A DNA stretch of 64,000 nucleotides from Branchiostoma floridae. Taxonomy: Eukaryota; Chordata; Leptocardii; Amphioxiformes; Branchiostomatidae. Positions 12,901 to 26,439 of this stretch are shown in pieces. Position 1 is the stretch's first letter, and each line of letters opens with the position of its first letter. The notes under the pieces are model-generated. The model was not told the origin of the DNA. It saw only the letters and a list, made by a program, of their open reading frames with translations, and searched no databases. Position numbers and translations under genes: made by a program. The stretch is taken from NCBI RefSeq assembly GCF_000003815.2, contig NC_049987.1, forward strand, positions 10,894,714-10,958,713, read 5' to 3'.

Positions 12901-15900
12901 ACTACTAAAGATCACGCACCACTCAACAACATGTCACAACCACGGGCATGAAAAGGCGACACAGTTGGGAAGTATGAGTCTAATTCAAAACAGATGGACG
13001 TACCGTCACTAATGTAACGTTTGGAACCAGCTAAAAGGTCTCTCTAACGAGTTTCGATGTATCACCGGCTCAGTTTGGCTCGAACCAGGCACTTACACTA
13101 ACACCGCACATGCGGGGAGGGATCATATTTCTCTTTATCTAGCGCAAATAATTTACAAGCCAGGATTCACACACTGAGCTCTGTTTCCTTTGATAACTCT
13201 CTTTAAAACACTACGCGTTTCAAACATGAAGTATGACATATGCCAGGCCTGGACAGTGGAATCCAGTAAGTGTGTGCAGGGGAAATCACAGTAAAGCACG
13301 TGGATCGGTGGGTGCTGTGAAGTATCCGGGCCAGCGTGTTATGGCCCATTTCCGGTAGTTAAGAGGGATTCTGGGAAGGTTTAATGGTGTAGGTAAAGCC
13401 ATGGGGAGCCTCTTCACACACGGCATGCAGTATCTTGAGTGGGACTGGTTAGCCATAAAAGCTCTAAGGTGTATTATTACATAGAAAGTACATGCTAGAA
13501 GGGAGTCTTAAGATAAAGTTGCCCATACAAACACCCTCGGAGCGTCAAACCCATTATGTATTCAACACTACAGCATTTAATCGCGGACTTGGGGTGACTT
13601 TATCTTTTGGCCTATGAAAATAAGATTTGTGTTTTCAGTTACGGTCTTAGCAAATTAAGGTCGATAGGAAGGGTTTCTCTTTTTTTTAGATATTGGCCGA
13701 TTGATGCGCAAAAAATGTTANNNNNNNNNNNNNNNNNNNNNNNNNNNNNNNNNNNNNNNNNNNNNNNNNNNNNNNNNNNNNNNNNNNNNNNNNNNNNNNN
13801 NNNNNNNNNNNNNNNNNNNNNNNNNNNNNNNNNNNNNNNNNNNNNNNNNNNNNNNNNNNNNNNNNNNNNNNNNNNNNNNNNNNNNNNNNNNNNNNNNNNN
13901 NNNNNNNNNNNNNNNNNNNNNNNNNNNNNNNACTCAAATTTTGAGGTTTTACTTTATAGTATGAAGCTCTTTTATCAATATCGTCCAAATTACAAATCAT
14001 TGGAGTCATTACTTTCCAGGCATTCGTTTTATGCAAATTAGAAGGGAAGTGGCGAGAAAAAGAAGGGTGAAGTGTGATCAGACAATTTGACCCGCACACC
14101 TCAGGTTTCAGATCAATTGTCCACTTTTTTTCCGTTATCTCTTACCTAACGTTACTGGGTGTCACCTGCAACGTAATGATCACAATAACTTGAATTTTGG
14201 TACACATTTATATAAGATTTTATACAAGTACGTGGGATTATCAATAAGTCCTCGGTTTTGCGGAGAAATAATAAGCACAGCTCAGATTTCGAAGCATAGA
14301 TGTCAAGTATAACGTCTTATATAAATCTGTACCAAAATTCAAATTATTGTGATCATTACTTTGTAGGCGACACCCAGTAATGTTAAGTACGGGAGAAGGA
14401 AAAAAACGTGGACAAATGACCTGACCTGATGTGGCGGGTCATCTTGCGCTGTTGGAAGTCAGACACCAATTTTTTTTTTTGCTTGAAATAGGAGGAGAAT
14501 CATTATCAACCTTTTGACAATGTCTTTTGTTAATTTACGGCATGGGGAACTCGACCCACACATGTCTGATCACAATTCACACCACTTTTTTCTCGCCGCT
14601 TACCTTCTAATTTGCATAAAACGAATGCCTGAAAAGTAATGACTCCAATGATTTGAAATTTGGAGGATATTGATAAAAGGCTTCATACTATAAAGTTGTG
14701 CCTCAAAATTTGAGTTGTGCTTATTATTTCTGGGTTAGGCCGAGAACTTATTGATCACCCCTCGTATATCTATGAAATAAACAAAATGTGCAGTGTCTGC
14801 TGCACATGCTTTCATTACCTGCCCAGAGCCCTTATTCTGTTCCTCGGAGTGTAAAATACAGTAATTATGTTTTGAAACATGTATTTCGTCAAAGATATGT
14901 CACATAAAAGATTTGACATCCCTTGCCAGTGTTTAACCTATTATAAGAATGCTAGGGTTGGCAGGTTTTATGCTAAGGAGTGTCCAAAACAGACAACCAT
15001 TTTCATAGGCCTTACCCTGATGGATGGAGTTGACGTGAGATATTACTCAATTCCAGAGCGTGGTAGAGACTCCGCCATCATCAGGACCATAAAAACTCCC
15101 AAGACACTTCCACTCACTGATCTATCAATGAGGTATACATTAAGCCGCAGTCTACTTTAGATTCTCCGCATCATATTGGCAAACACTCAAGTTTTGACAA
15201 CCACCTTTGGTTTGAACTGTGGCAACTTGATTTTCTCTTTGCAAGATGTAGCCATCATGTTTTTGCACAATTGCATGGGTTACGATTCGAATATATATAT
15301 TCTAGACGGAGGCCATTATGCTGTGGCTATTCAGGTGTTAAATCAGCGAGTAAGTGGGACGAAGTAACGACAAGACAGTCATTCCAAACTCGGTGGTACA
15401 TCAGGGGTGAGGCATGGTGTGTGTGGGCTCAGGGGATGGTTTCAGCAGTTCGTAAGCCTTCTATAAAAGATATTGGTTTACCATGCTTTTACAGATTTTT
15501 TAATAAATAAAAGACGCTACAACTCGGATTCAAACCTATTATATGCTCCACTAGTTATGACAAATGTCATCCGTTTTAAACAAATATTGATGTTTTATTT
15601 CGAAGCTTTTGTACTCTGATTTTGTAACGTTATACGAAAAATAGAAATATTGATCACTGATATCAATCGCTGAAATAAAAACCGCTGGTGCAACAGTTTT
15701 CGTATATCACACTGCTTAATTGTGGATGCCATTTCACTGAAAATTTTCAGGCCACCTCTGTCCTATCTACAGCTAAACGACGTTAGATGAAGTCACATCG
15801 ACTTCATACCCCTGTCCCTTTCTCTCACATTGGTGCGCGGGTATTTTACGATCTCCTACTGCAGAATGTGAACCATCAAATCAAGTGCTGCGATTAGTTT

Positions 15901-18900
15901 TACATGCCTTTACTGCAGCATCGCCATAGATTTCACATTCACACAGACTGCCAAGGCGGCGAAGATATGCATTGAAAATGCAATAACATTGACTTTGTAC
16001 ATCTTACGTCGTATTTTACTACTGCATTCCTTTCCAATATACCAAGCAGGAAAAGGCTCCATGCAATATACCTTTCATTTGTGGCTCTATATTTGTCAGA
16101 TAGTCAAAGAAAAAGGAATTAGTTTGTTGAAAGTCTAAACGTGATAAAGTAAAGGTGGTATCTCAGTGCACCCGTGCGGCACTGTGACACTGTTGTGCTA
16201 TTTTCGCCGATTTCTTATAACTTAGATATTGCGTAATAGGTAAAGGTATGACTTAGAAGACAACAAAATTTCATAAAATGCAAGAAAAGCTGTTCCTTAA
16301 CTCTGAAATCCGTTGATTAATCTTTCAAACTCAGTAGTGCCGCAACAGTGCCCCAAGTGCCGTGAGATACCACCTTAACGCAGTTACGTGCGGGTAACTT
16401 TTGAGAGCGTGATGTTATGTGGCACCCTAAGGTAATTAGTGACCCTTTGACCCCACCTTCAATCGATGTCCTGGACGATCAATAGGATCGATACGTCTCA
16501 TCTCCAGCTGACCACCAGGTAGGATTTGTTAGCTTAATTAGTCCGCCAACCTCAAATAAAGTGCGGGATAGTATAACTGTCCAATTTGTACTGTAAAACC
16601 TTTAATCAACTATCTAACTGATGCTTATGATTATCGCGAAGTAATTTGTCATTTTGTCCTTTTCTTGTAGTACTGTAAAAATGATTTGTTTTCCGGTATT
16701 CTATTATAGTGATATAAAAAACGTGAGCACCTACTGTGGCTTTTGGCAGCCGCGAAAATAAAGCTGGACTCTCACTGCACTTGGGACACCGGTGCGGCAC
16801 AGCGGGGTTCGTAGATGATGCAACGAATTTCAGAGATAAAGAACAATTTTATTCCGTTTTGTGTATTTGGCTGGCTTCTAAATCACATTATTACGTATTG
16901 CGCAATATCTAGATTATCAAAAATCGCGAAAATAACCGTGCCTCAGTGAACGAACCCCGCAGTGCCGCACCGGTGCTTTTGCCGCATAAAACCACCGCGA
17001 ACATTGCCTGTGTACGGTATTTGATCATAAACTAAGGATAACCGAGAAGGAATAATGTAAAGTATTTATAAGCTTGGTATACAGAGCGCCCATAATCTTG
17101 TCTCTGTATAGTCTTTGTTTTATGTCTCTTTTTTCATTCCATTAGACCATCAATTGCCTCCAAAAATTGACTTTATTGCATACAATAAAATTTCCAGCTC
17201 CAGAGGTAGATTGAACGCTATTTACTGCCACAGCTTACTGCATAAATGTTTGACATTACAAATCGATGTACTTGCAATATAGCTTCAATTTTAGCGATGG
17301 CATATAAAATCATTGTATATTTCTCTGTTCTACAAATCTGTCCACTTAAGTGCTTTATGTATGTTTTACACGGTAGTCATAACTGACTATTTTGTTATAA
17401 AGAGACGAACAGTCTTCTCTCTCGCAAGACTATAGATCAGTTGCCTGTACGTCTTATCTATATGCAATATGTAGCCAGAACATGGAATATGTATTAAGAC
17501 ATATTCTTTCTCGGGCGTAGAATGCCGTGTGTAAGTAAATTGATTTCAATAAAGCCCAAGTATGTATTCAGATATGGTATTTTTCAGTCTCTAAAGAGTC
17601 GATGTGTTACAATATTTATATTGTCGGTCTATTTTGAACAGAGGCTTAGGACCTCTACAATTACCCCAAGGGCGTTTTGAGCCGAATTCCTTGTACTCTA
17701 GCTTGCTGACGGATTATCAGTAGTAGTTTTTCCCATTTTAGATATGATATTAGAATTGATATTAAAGCGGGTATCTTTTGGAGACTGTATCTTACTGGCG
17801 ATGACCGATAATATTTGAGTCAGAGAGGTCAAGTTTGAAGCGATGATGCTTACAGAAGAGAGTTGCTACCCGACCTTTGACATTTGTATCCCTTTTGATG
17901 TCTGACAAGCAACTCTTCCTTTAGTCTTATGGGACTGGTCGAGGATTCTATTTCAAGCACTGTGAGACAGTGTTAGTTTAATATCATCCAATTTTCCTAC
18001 CATATCTCTATTAGCTTGATAATAATCGGCAAAATTCCCATGCTATTTTTTCTTGACTAATATTCCACGTATTCTTTAGTTTACATGCAATATCTACTTC
18101 GAATGATATTGTGACGATCATTGCACGATTAAAATTGGGTATCTTTTTTTTTGATAATCAAGTACATTCCTTTTTCGTCAGTACTAGTAACGATGATTTT
18201 ATAGATTATTTACTAGTCATGCATAGGTCCCTAACTTCATCCCACTCTTCCATCTTCAGAACTTAATTCCCGTGTAGATTGCACATGTCAGTTCCTGATG
18301 GAGCGCCTGTGTACATATTGAATCTCGGGAGAAACCTTGATTCGTGCACGTAGATGGCATGAGATGTCCCGGGTTTGGGAGATAGTCTCCCTGGGAGGCA
18401 AGCCTAATCAGGCGATAGTGGCAGAAATCGTTAGATAAGCCGCAAGCAACGAGGCATATGCTCCACGGCGATTCCCTCGCCTTCCTAGAGTGGGTCCGTC
18501 AGGGGAAGCCAGCGTGCTCAGTCAGCATTTCAGAGAAAACGAACTTGACTGCACAGCAACTTGTTGTGACAGGCCGTAAGGGCTTTGACTTGCTGTTGGA
18601 TGAAAGAATCTGACTACATCATCTCGACACGTCTCTTGTGATCTGATATCAGTTGTAGAAGCGAACGTACGTATGAAAACGCACTAGCAAAATGCAACGT
18701 GTGCGCCAAGAGGATATTTTGTAAGCCGATGGCATTTGAACTTGAAATTACCTGTGCGCCAATTTACTTTGTACCTTGGGTCACCAATAAAATAGGACAA
18801 TCAAAATGCTGGTCTGACCTTTTTGTTGGATCGCTGGCAGTACAAGAAGTCAATCTACGTATGAATAATGTAATAGCCCGCCGGGCAATGCAAGGCAGTT

Positions 18901-21900
18901 ATGTGTCTTTACTGAAACTTGCATTGCAGAGAATCAGGTGTGTGTTTTGCTGCAGTGGTTATTTTGCCTAGACGAACATAGTCCAGAAGATTTGTGTAAC
19001 TACTAAAACTTAACTTTAACGTCATTTAAAAGTATCGTCCTGGCGTCGAAAATCCGAGTGCTTCGGCTAGCGGACACAGATCCGGGGGTTATTGGTTCGA
19101 ATCCTTGGGAAGATCTCTTTACACGACTTTCCCCACTCTACCCAGGTTTACAAATGGGTACCAGACTTCGTTAGAGAAGGGAAAAGACGACGGAAAGAGA
19201 GTGGTAGGCTCTGCTCCAATACCATTCCCCAGATACAGTGGTAACAACCCTACGGCCTAAAAAGAAGACTATGAAACTATACCTTTATCTTACCTGAAGT
19301 GCAAATGACTGGTATAATTCTTTACTCGCCATGTGGGCATGTAAATGACTCCTGAACAAATGACGCAAACGTATCACATTGGAATCATCATAGCTCTTGT
19401 ACAGAAAAAGGAAAGCGTTTCAAATCGTCTTAGATTTTATTCCATACAACCATACGCATGAGTAAATATAAGCACCCCACTACGGACCACGCGGCACATG
19501 TAAAGCCGATTTAATATCATCAAAAGACCCACACGACGGGGACCATATGTTCCACCTGATATGAACCACTTCAATTACAATATAGGATCGCGCTCATCGA
19601 TTCCCTTCCCAGGGGGGTAAATCGGCCACCAGATCGTAGAGTGAATGATGGAGCATCGCGTGAAACCATGGTGATAGGATTGAATGCAATTATAACTTGG
19701 TAGAACAGTAAACTCGATATGAGCAATGAACCGAAGCAATTGGATTTGCTTTGTTGATAGTGTTGCTGGGATTACTGGTGGATTGCATGAAACAGTTTTC
19801 TTCTGGCTAAATTACCAAAAGACATCAAATGGCAAGATTTGGATTGGATTTAGCTTTTCTTGGATGCTGCAATCAACCGTATATAGTGCAGCAAATCTAA
19901 TTGATCTTACGATCTCTACTGCACAACATTTCAAACAAATGATATCATTCTATCGCGATAAAGGTATTGTTTCATGGATATCAGAAAGACAAATATTCAT
20001 AGACGTTTTCTTTTCTAATTTCAAAACAATATCTAGAACATCTAGAAGTGTTGAGATAAGGTAATGACTTTGGTTTTCCCACTTTGAGTAGTATATGAGG
20101 TATGTTACGCTAAAAAGCAGTTACAGAAGCAACTGAGTATGATTTTGGAAACGGTCAGACGTTTCAGACAGCCATCAGGTGTTTTTCGTCAGTAACAATG
20201 AACTAACTAGTTGGAGACAGTTTTTATATCCTAGCGTATGTTGTATATTCTATCATAATTGTAGCTATTTTTCTGTCCCAGCTGAATGTGCGTACTACCA
20301 GAGCCGGCCTCAGTCTACTGCCGTGCTACAGGGAGAAACCATCGTTCTCAGCTGCGCTTTCCGGGGCCTACAGAAGGATGAAGCCGTGTTATGGGAGGGT
20401 CCGCCCAACTACAGGATCATCTCTAACGGCAGGAGCGTCTCACGGGCCTTCAACAGACACAGGGTGGTGGGGAAACCGTCCCGCGGGGAGTTTAACCTGG
20501 AGATACAGGACGTGCAGCGGGAGGATACGGGAGGCTACCGCTGCTCAACTCTCTCAGTAGAGGCTGCTAGTGATGCTGTTCTCACGGTGGTGGGTAAGTA
20601 TAAAAAAACAACTTCTATCTGCGATTTCTGTAAGCCTTTTGGGCACAAACCTTTGTTTTTAAGATGCGTCAGAGTATGTCTTCACCTTGATCATGTTTAT
20701 TTTATTTTAAGAGATGCACAAGTCCAGGGTTAACAGACATCTTTTTTTTTTTCACAATTCAGTACTGTAACCCAAAACGCTTGAACACTTGTTTTGTGGT
20801 GAATCCTAAGTAAATAAAAAAAGAGCCATTGACGGAATTATTCATTTCTTCCAGTTCCAATGGAAGGTCCTCCAGACATCACAGGGGCGGAGACTTCACT
20901 GGAAGCGGGTTCCGAGCTGTATCTCCGCTGCAAGTCGCGAGGGGGCTTTCCTGCACCGAGGCTGGCGTGGTACAACGGGACTAGGCCATTACCTACATCG
21001 GAGTCAGATGAAGATAACGTCTCTGAGCAAAGAATGATTGAGATGTTCATTCCTAGATTAACCAAGTGGGACAACGGGGCGAACCTGTCGTGTGTAGCGG
21101 ACCAGGGATATCTGAAAATCGTCAAACCAAGGACAACGTCAAGAATTCTACGTGTGAATTGTGAGTGACCATCGTTTTCTATCAATTGTAAGAACATTAT
21201 TCTCTTTGCGAAGAACATCACAATACAGATAACATTTCTTACAAGATACCATCACGGATTTATAGATGCATAGTCGATCACAACGAACACAAAGCGAACT
21301 TTGTGCTTTTTTTGGATACGTGATACTGGCGTTTCAGAATGTATTACACGTTGTCCTTATAACACGGACACATTGCACTAATAATGTTTATGTAAAACAC
21401 AATTGTTTAACAGGTCGAATCTAAGAATATCCGTAACTGTACTCTCCACAGACCCGCCGACCATCTCGGTGCCCTCCCCCTCTATCCACGTGAAGGAGGG
21501 TCAGTCTGCCAACCTGACGTGTTATGTAGACAGTAACCCACGGGCTGACATGACCTGGACTAAGATGGGCGGAGTATTACCTACAGGAAGTATTCAGAGG
21601 TAAAACGCAGGCGATGCTTTAATTTGCCATACATCATGCTCAGATACAGTCCAGTACTTTTGAATTGCCTCATTCCGTCATCTGTACACACGAGTACGAA
21701 GTATGACAGAGTATAGACTATTAGCATAGTGTGACTAGGTTCCCTTTTTGCCAGATTCTGTAACCTTAGTTTTTGATGATTAGAAACGCGGCTATACAGA
21801 TACAGATACAGAAATTATATCATTGTATATTCTACAGGAATATGTGAAATATCTTGTTTTAATGCTCTCGTTAGAGATAAGACTCTACAGATACCAAGAG

Positions 21901-24900
21901 TGTCGAAACTGGACAGTGGAGTTTACCGATGCGAAGCAGAAAACGGCATGTCTCCAACGGCTACCGGTGCAGTCACTCTTGAAGTGTTTTGTAAGTACAC
22001 TATGCTTTGTGCATGGATATTCATATCTTTACCCACTTATGGTATACTAAATTTAGTTATAGTCCCAAAGATATGAGAAACTGAAAGCAACCTGACGTCT
22101 TCCATACCGCGTTATAGACCAAGACAAAATCTCACTTCATATTTCAATGAATCATAATAGTTTGTCTATGAGCTTGAAATATACTGAGTAAATGATGTAA
22201 AATGCCATATAATATTACGAAACATGAAAAATTGTGTTTGCTGTACGTGTTCTGTTTGTATCTAGATCCTCCAAAAATTGACTCCAGCATGGACGCTAAG
22301 GTCACAGTCCTGTTCAATCAAGACGACTTCTCTCTGAAGTGCCAGGCGGACGGAAACCCCAAACCGCACATCCGCTGGCGGCGGAAGGATACAGCTCTGC
22401 GGTGGGAAAACCCGCTCCGGTTCCACCGGATACGGTATGACGTAGAGGGGATCTACCAGTGCATCGCCACCAATGACGGCGTGCAGTACGTGACACGTGA
22501 CGTGGAAATCGACGTAGTGGGGCAGCCCGACATTCGGGGTGGCCAGAGTTTAGTCACCGTAAACAGTGGTGGCACTGCCCGGCTATACTGCGATATTGTA
22601 GCTGACCCTGTGCCAGAAAAGGCCAAATGGGTTTGGCGAAACAACCAGGAGGCTGAAACAATTTTACTCCCCACAAATAACGGAATAATGATCACTGAAC
22701 ACACCACAGAGGAGGGGACAACAAGTATCGTTACTGTGCAGGAGGTGAGAGAAGAAGATGGAGGCGTGTACATCTGTAAGGCTACAAACATGTTTGGGAG
22801 TGACCAAAAGGAAATACGTCTCAACGTCAAAGGTACGTCCTTACAGATGCAACAATATCTAAGACTAAGGAGGACATCACGTTTGAAAAATTGACGAAAT
22901 GGGCAATATCTATCGGTTGCTCTCTGGAAAAAAATTGATTGCGATAAAATTTGCCTGTTGAAAGGCTGTATCAAAAATGTATTTCGTAGCGGCAATGGTT
23001 TGCGTTTTGGTCCGGATATCTATTAGACACTAATGCTAATTAGCTCTTAATGCATTGACAGAGAGTTGTCTTGTGGTTGTTATCTGGTTGTTATCTACGT
23101 TTTGGTTGCTTTTGTATGCAGTAGAAGCACGACTTCAGGCCTAGTTTGTAAGGATTGATTTTCCACGATGTTATCTCCACTCAGGTTCGCGGAGTTCCCT
23201 GGTGGCCATCATCTCCGTATCTGTGGTAGTGATAGTCCTGGCTGCAGCGGCACTGGTGGGCGTTCTGTTCGCCAAGAGGAGAGGGTGGATATTCAGGAAC
23301 ACTCCGCAAGGTGGGCTTGATTACAACTTCTCACTAGTGCACTCCATTCCATCCCCATGGACAATCACAATGTGATACGTATTGTTCACCTTTCCCCCGA
23401 GGCCTAGTATGTTATGTGTTCTATGAATCTAAATTATGTGTTCTAAGAAATTCCAAATTCTAAGATTAGAAATGTTATAAGATGTAGAAGTATCTATATA
23501 CTGTAAACAAAGGTTTGCTCTCAATAATAGCTAATACCTAGTCGACTGTGTACAGCCGAACGGAAAAACAAACAGATAATGATAAAACTGTGGAATAAAT
23601 TCGAATATTGTAAAACTAGAAACACCTTTCTGGGCCATATTATTAAGTCATAGTCTTATGGCAATTGACTCTTATTCAACATTTGGTAACAAATTTAACC
23701 ACTGGTATTCTCTATCCATCCATAGGTAATTCAGTACGGACCCCGTCCAGACCTATGCCACCGTTACCTAAGCACGCCCGTAAGCCTGGACACGGCACGA
23801 ACGACTCCGGTGTGGAGGACCTAGAACTGCAGGAGATGGACGGTACACTCAAGCCTCGGCCACCTTCCAGAGTTGGCAAAGACTGGGCCGCTATCGGCTT
23901 GACATATGGAGGTGAGATATTTTCGTCTGATCATGTACTAATAACATAGATATCATTAGTACAAATGTACTATAGAGAACAAACGTCACATTTCCAAACC
24001 GGGGCCCGGCCGGGCTGATTGTGGAAACGAAAAATAGACATGTATACGCAAAAATATACAAGACAAGTCTAGTACGTAAAAATATACACAAATAATGCCA
24101 ACGACTATTCTCGTCTTGTGTAGTTTGGTATCTATTATATCATACTTTTATTTTGTTGCAAAAGCCGCCCGGCTTTGGAAAAAGATGCTTGTATGCCTTT
24201 TAAGGCCAACGTCACATGTTCAAACCGGGGCTCACCTTGGAAACAAAAAAATAAAAATGTATACCAAGAAATAAACAAAAATCATGCTCACGACTCCTTT
24301 TTTACGTTTTTTGTTTGTTTTGAATTTTATTTTGTGGCTTAATTTTCTTTCTCGAAAGCTGCTCGGCCAGGCCCTGGTTTGGAAAGGTTACCTACTATGA
24401 ATAAATTGGGCATGGTTTACTGAGTCTTTACGTGAACTGTGGCATTTGTTCCCAGGCCTGGCGCACACCAACACACTCCCACCGTAATCCACAGTAGAAC
24501 GGCACCGCCCGGAAGGGGAGGATGGTGGTGTGTACACTGCTATTCGGGAGGAGACCTCCAATACAGACACGGTGATGGTATGACGATTTACATTTCACAC
24601 AGCTCTGTATGTCAAAAATGTGTTTTCAATGTTGAACACATTGTCATTGTCGCCGGATAGAGAATCATGGAGACGAGTAATGCCAATGTCAAACCGGGGC
24701 CCGGCCGAGCTGTTTGCGTGTTAACGCAAAATGGAAGTCTGTAAGAATTTCATGATAACGTCATAAAACGTTTTTGCATTTTCCTTTCAAATCATACTTT
24801 TCGCTCCGCCAACATCCCGTTCAAAAATGTGACCATAGCACTAGTACTCTTCCAAATGCAAAATCTAACGTGGTCTGTTTTAACGACATTAATGCGGGGT

Positions 24901-25364
24901 AACTTTGGTACATTATATCCCTCATAACATTCAGTATTTCAATCGGTCATCACTTTTTATCAATTTCACCATATACATGTCTCTGTGGCACGAGCGGTAA
25001 CGCAACCCCGCTGCTTGGCCATCTGGACCCAATTCCGTGGCTCAGCTTGGTCATGTTGTAAGGGATTGCATTCGTCTTTCGGAAGGAACGTAAAATGAGG
25101 ATCCAATGTTAGAGAAGGTGCCTCGAGCACGTTAACAGCCTCATTACTCAGATTGGGTACCTACTGGCTGCAATAATACACCAATGTGAATATTCATATG
25201 TTCCTGTCCAGGTCCATGTTGAGCCACCTCCACAGCCGCCCTCAAAGGACCTGAAGAGTCGATGGAAGGGTGGGAGAAACCAGGCTGGTGCGCATGCGCG
25301 GGGCAGCACGGCAGACCACGAGGAAGAAAACGTGCTAAATGAGATACAAGCAGACAGCCTGTAG
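9911..25364 (+). CDS. Kirrel/Neph-like Ig-superfamily receptor, copy 1, with a premature stop
   Basis: Coding exons: 9911-9974, 20282-20593, 20855-21160, 21452-21599, 21875-21990, 22266-22832, 23185-23310, 23726-23911, 24456-24571, 25212-25364. All introns are GT-AG and the phases join; the total is 2094 nt (697 codons) if the stop at 24485-24487 is ignored. Order of parts: signal peptide (residues 1-21); five Ig domains at about 22-126, 126-228, 229-316, 316-400 and 400-505, each with its Cys pair and a D-x-x-x-Y-x-C-type strand; a membrane span at about 510-533; a cytoplasmic tail. Domain 1 has the V-V-G-K..G-E-F-N-L-E-I pattern, and domain 5 ends like Kirrel Ig5, so a kin-of-IRRE (Neph) relative is the best call; a nephrin-like receptor is the alternative. 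Family members are adhesion receptors. TAA replaces the expected Tyr codon, giving a 618-residue product. The last exon still encodes a tail matching copy 2. Confidence 0.85.
11998..12248. mobile_element. MITE family A, copy 1 (intron 1 of receptor copy 1)
   Basis: The inverted ends match over about 45 bp: the left end 'gtggtatcccactccacttgggcc..gacactgcggggttcg' is the complement of the right end 'cg(a)cccccgcagtgccgcaccggtgccccaagtgcagtgagataccac'. The AT-rich core carries attacgtaat. Two more copies lie at 16152-16376 and 16761-16996. No transposase is present. Confidence 0.75.
13721..13931. other. Assembly gap (211 N)
   Basis: A run of N abuts the left arm of a large inverted repeat. Open frames drawn through the gap are artefacts. 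Confidence 0.99.
13932..14765. repeat. Giant imperfect inverted repeat, foldback-type element
   Basis: The left arm (13932-14225) pairs with the right arm (14312-14735), which holds an extra block of about 140 bp near 14420-14560. Matching landmarks are: 'caaattttgaggttttactttatagtatgaagc' against 'gcttcatactataaagttgtgcctcaaaatttg'; 'tcattggagtcattact' against 'agtaatgactccaatga'; 'gttactgggtgtc' against 'gacacccagtaat'; and 'gatcacaataa(c)ttgaattttggtac' against its complement. The short centre (14226-14311) resembles the far right end (14715-14765), so a related end sequence is nested inside. The left terminus is lost in the N gap. Confidence 0.8.
16152..16376. mobile_element. MITE family A, copy 2
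   Basis: AAGGTGGTATCTCA at the left and its complement TGAGATACCACCTT at the right bound 225 bp. Further inside each end is GTGCGGCACT or its complement. The core with attgcgtaat matches copies 1 and 3 in reversed orientation. Confidence 0.75.
16761..16996. mobile_element. MITE family A, copy 3
   Basis: The left end 'aagctggactctcactgcacttgggacaccggtgcggcac' and the right end 'gtgccgcaccggtgc..accaccgc' are diverged versions of the family A inverted ends. The core carries attacgtattgcgcaat. The element starts 385 bp after copy 2. Confidence 0.65.
19040..19310 (+). mobile_element. tRNA-derived SINE-like element
   Basis: GGTTCGAATCC (19094-19104) is a canonical RNA polymerase III B box. About 40 bp upstream, 'gcttcggctagcgga' is an A-box-like segment. 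The following 150 bp contain 'ctctacccaggtttacaaatgggtaccag', a tRNA-unrelated body phrase of a kind I associate with invertebrate SINEs. No cloverleaf can be drawn, so it is not a functional tRNA. Confidence 0.55.
22266..22832 (+). CDS. Copy 1 exon 6: Ig domains 4 and 5 in one exon
   Basis: One 567-nt exon carries both domains, while copy 2 has a 291-bp phase-1 intron between them. The join in copy 1 reads GTA GTG GGG CAG, exactly where copy 2 has GTT G|GT CAG. A shared W-R-R-K-D-T motif (domain 4) and T-Y/V-Y-I-C-K-A (domain 5) fix the alignment. Confidence 0.85.
23978..24400. mobile_element. MITE family B, two adjacent copies (intron 8 of receptor copy 1)
   Basis: 'cgtcacat(ttc)caaaccggggcccggcc' starts near 23983 and a related 'aaggccaacgtcacatgttcaaaccggggct' starts at 24202. 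The complementary ends 'gccgcccggctttgga' and 'cggccaggccctggtttggaaa' close each unit, near 24200 and 24395. Cores are AT-rich with 'aaaatataca' phrases. A single end of the same family is at 24676-24720. Confidence 0.65.
24456..24571 (+). CDS. Copy 1 exon 9, interrupted by TAA
   Basis: The acceptor is 'tgttcccag|GC' and the donor is ACG|gtgatg, phase 1 in and phase 0 out, as in copy 2. The frame reads G-L-A-H-T-N-T-L-P-P and then TAA at 24485-24487, followed in frame by S-T-V-E-R-H. Copy 2 has G-L-A-H then L-P-S-Y-S-S-L-E-R-Q at this place. One base (TAC or TAT to TAA) explains the stop. Confidence 0.8.
24975..25140 (+). mobile_element. Possible degenerate tRNA-derived SINE
   Basis: 'tctgtggcacgagcggtaacgc' resembles an A box, and the downstream phrases 'gggattgcattcgtctttcggaag' and 'gaggatcca' resemble SINE bodies. 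No clear B box is visible. It lies in the last intron of receptor copy 1. Confidence 0.3.
25212..25364 (+). CDS. Copy 1 last coding exon (tail terminus)
   Basis: The acceptor 'cctgtccag|GTC' opens a phase-0 frame. It starts V-H-V-E-P-P, runs through a basic stretch and ends E-N-V-L-N-E-I-Q-A-D-S-L before TAG. Copy 2 ends E-N-V-L-N-E-I-Q-A-E-S-L. The exon is well conserved even though the stop in exon 9 would keep it untranslated. Confidence 0.8.
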   Translation, partial: VHVEPPPQPPSKDLKSRWKGGRNQAGAHARGSTADHEEENVLNEIQADSL

Positions 25365-26412
25365 ATCTCCATCTTTTAACCGACACCAACGCGTTGTGTT
25401 AACGTCGAGATACATACATGTATAGAGGGGCATATCATCATGGGTTGAACATGCAAGCGCACGCTTCAAATACACTATCGCATTACATGTTATGTAACAA
25501 ATTCTGAACATTCAAGGACACTTAACACATTTATATGCTTGAACAGACAAAAACATCTCTGGCCGTGTACAACCAAGAAATATCTACGTGTTTGTTTGAT
25601 GATATGTGATTTCGATGTTTTGTGTAATGGAAACGGTGTGAAGAATATCAATTTTTAACTTGTAAATATACATATTGTGGTCGTAAAATGTATATATTTT
25701 GATGTAGCTTTAACGACTATCAGCACGATGAAATATGTCAGCAAACTGTGCAACATTGTCGATGAAATCTGTGTTTTTAATGAACATTAGATATGTTTAG
25801 AGTAAAGGAATATCACTGGATAATTTTTCGAAAGTAGAACTTTTACCGATGACAACTTTTTGTTTGGAGCTGTCTCACTCATTCTGATTAGATTATAATT
25901 TTAGTTATAGACTGACCAAGTTAGACAACATGTACAGGTCATGTGAACGTATCTACGATGGATCTTAATTATCTGTAATTATTGTGTCCTCTTGACAGCT
26001 AAACTATGTGTTGATATCCAAAGTGATTTGTAAGTTACAAAGCACAACATTGTACAAGTAACCAAAGGAAATGATGGAGTACATGTGATGTACCTAATAT
26101 TATATATATCATGCAATGAAACAGCAAATACAAGTAAATAACGCCTGATGCAGTACCTCCGCAAATCGTATTTTGAGATGCTTTCTTTGTCGACATGCCA
26201 GGCGTGTTTATAAATATGACGTTAACATTGTTGCAGTGCAGTAGAGGTTTGTTTAAAGTTTAAAGACTGCACGAAACAAACGTCAGCAAGTTCGTAAAAT
26301 GTACTTGATGCAATATGAAATATTTCAGCGTCTGTGTATATTTCTTTTGTCCGGCTGCTTTACCCATGGTTGGTTAATGGGGTCAATGTCAAGCTTTTAT
26401 ATCATTCATCAG

Positions 26413-26418
26413 AATAAA
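26413..26418 (+). terminator. Candidate poly(A) signal, receptor copy 1
   Basis: AATAAA lies about 1.05 kb after the TAG at 25362. The sequence between has no open frame of note and is a plausible 3'UTR. Confidence 0.4.
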
Positions 26419-26439
26419 AGAAATCATCAGCCAGGTCTA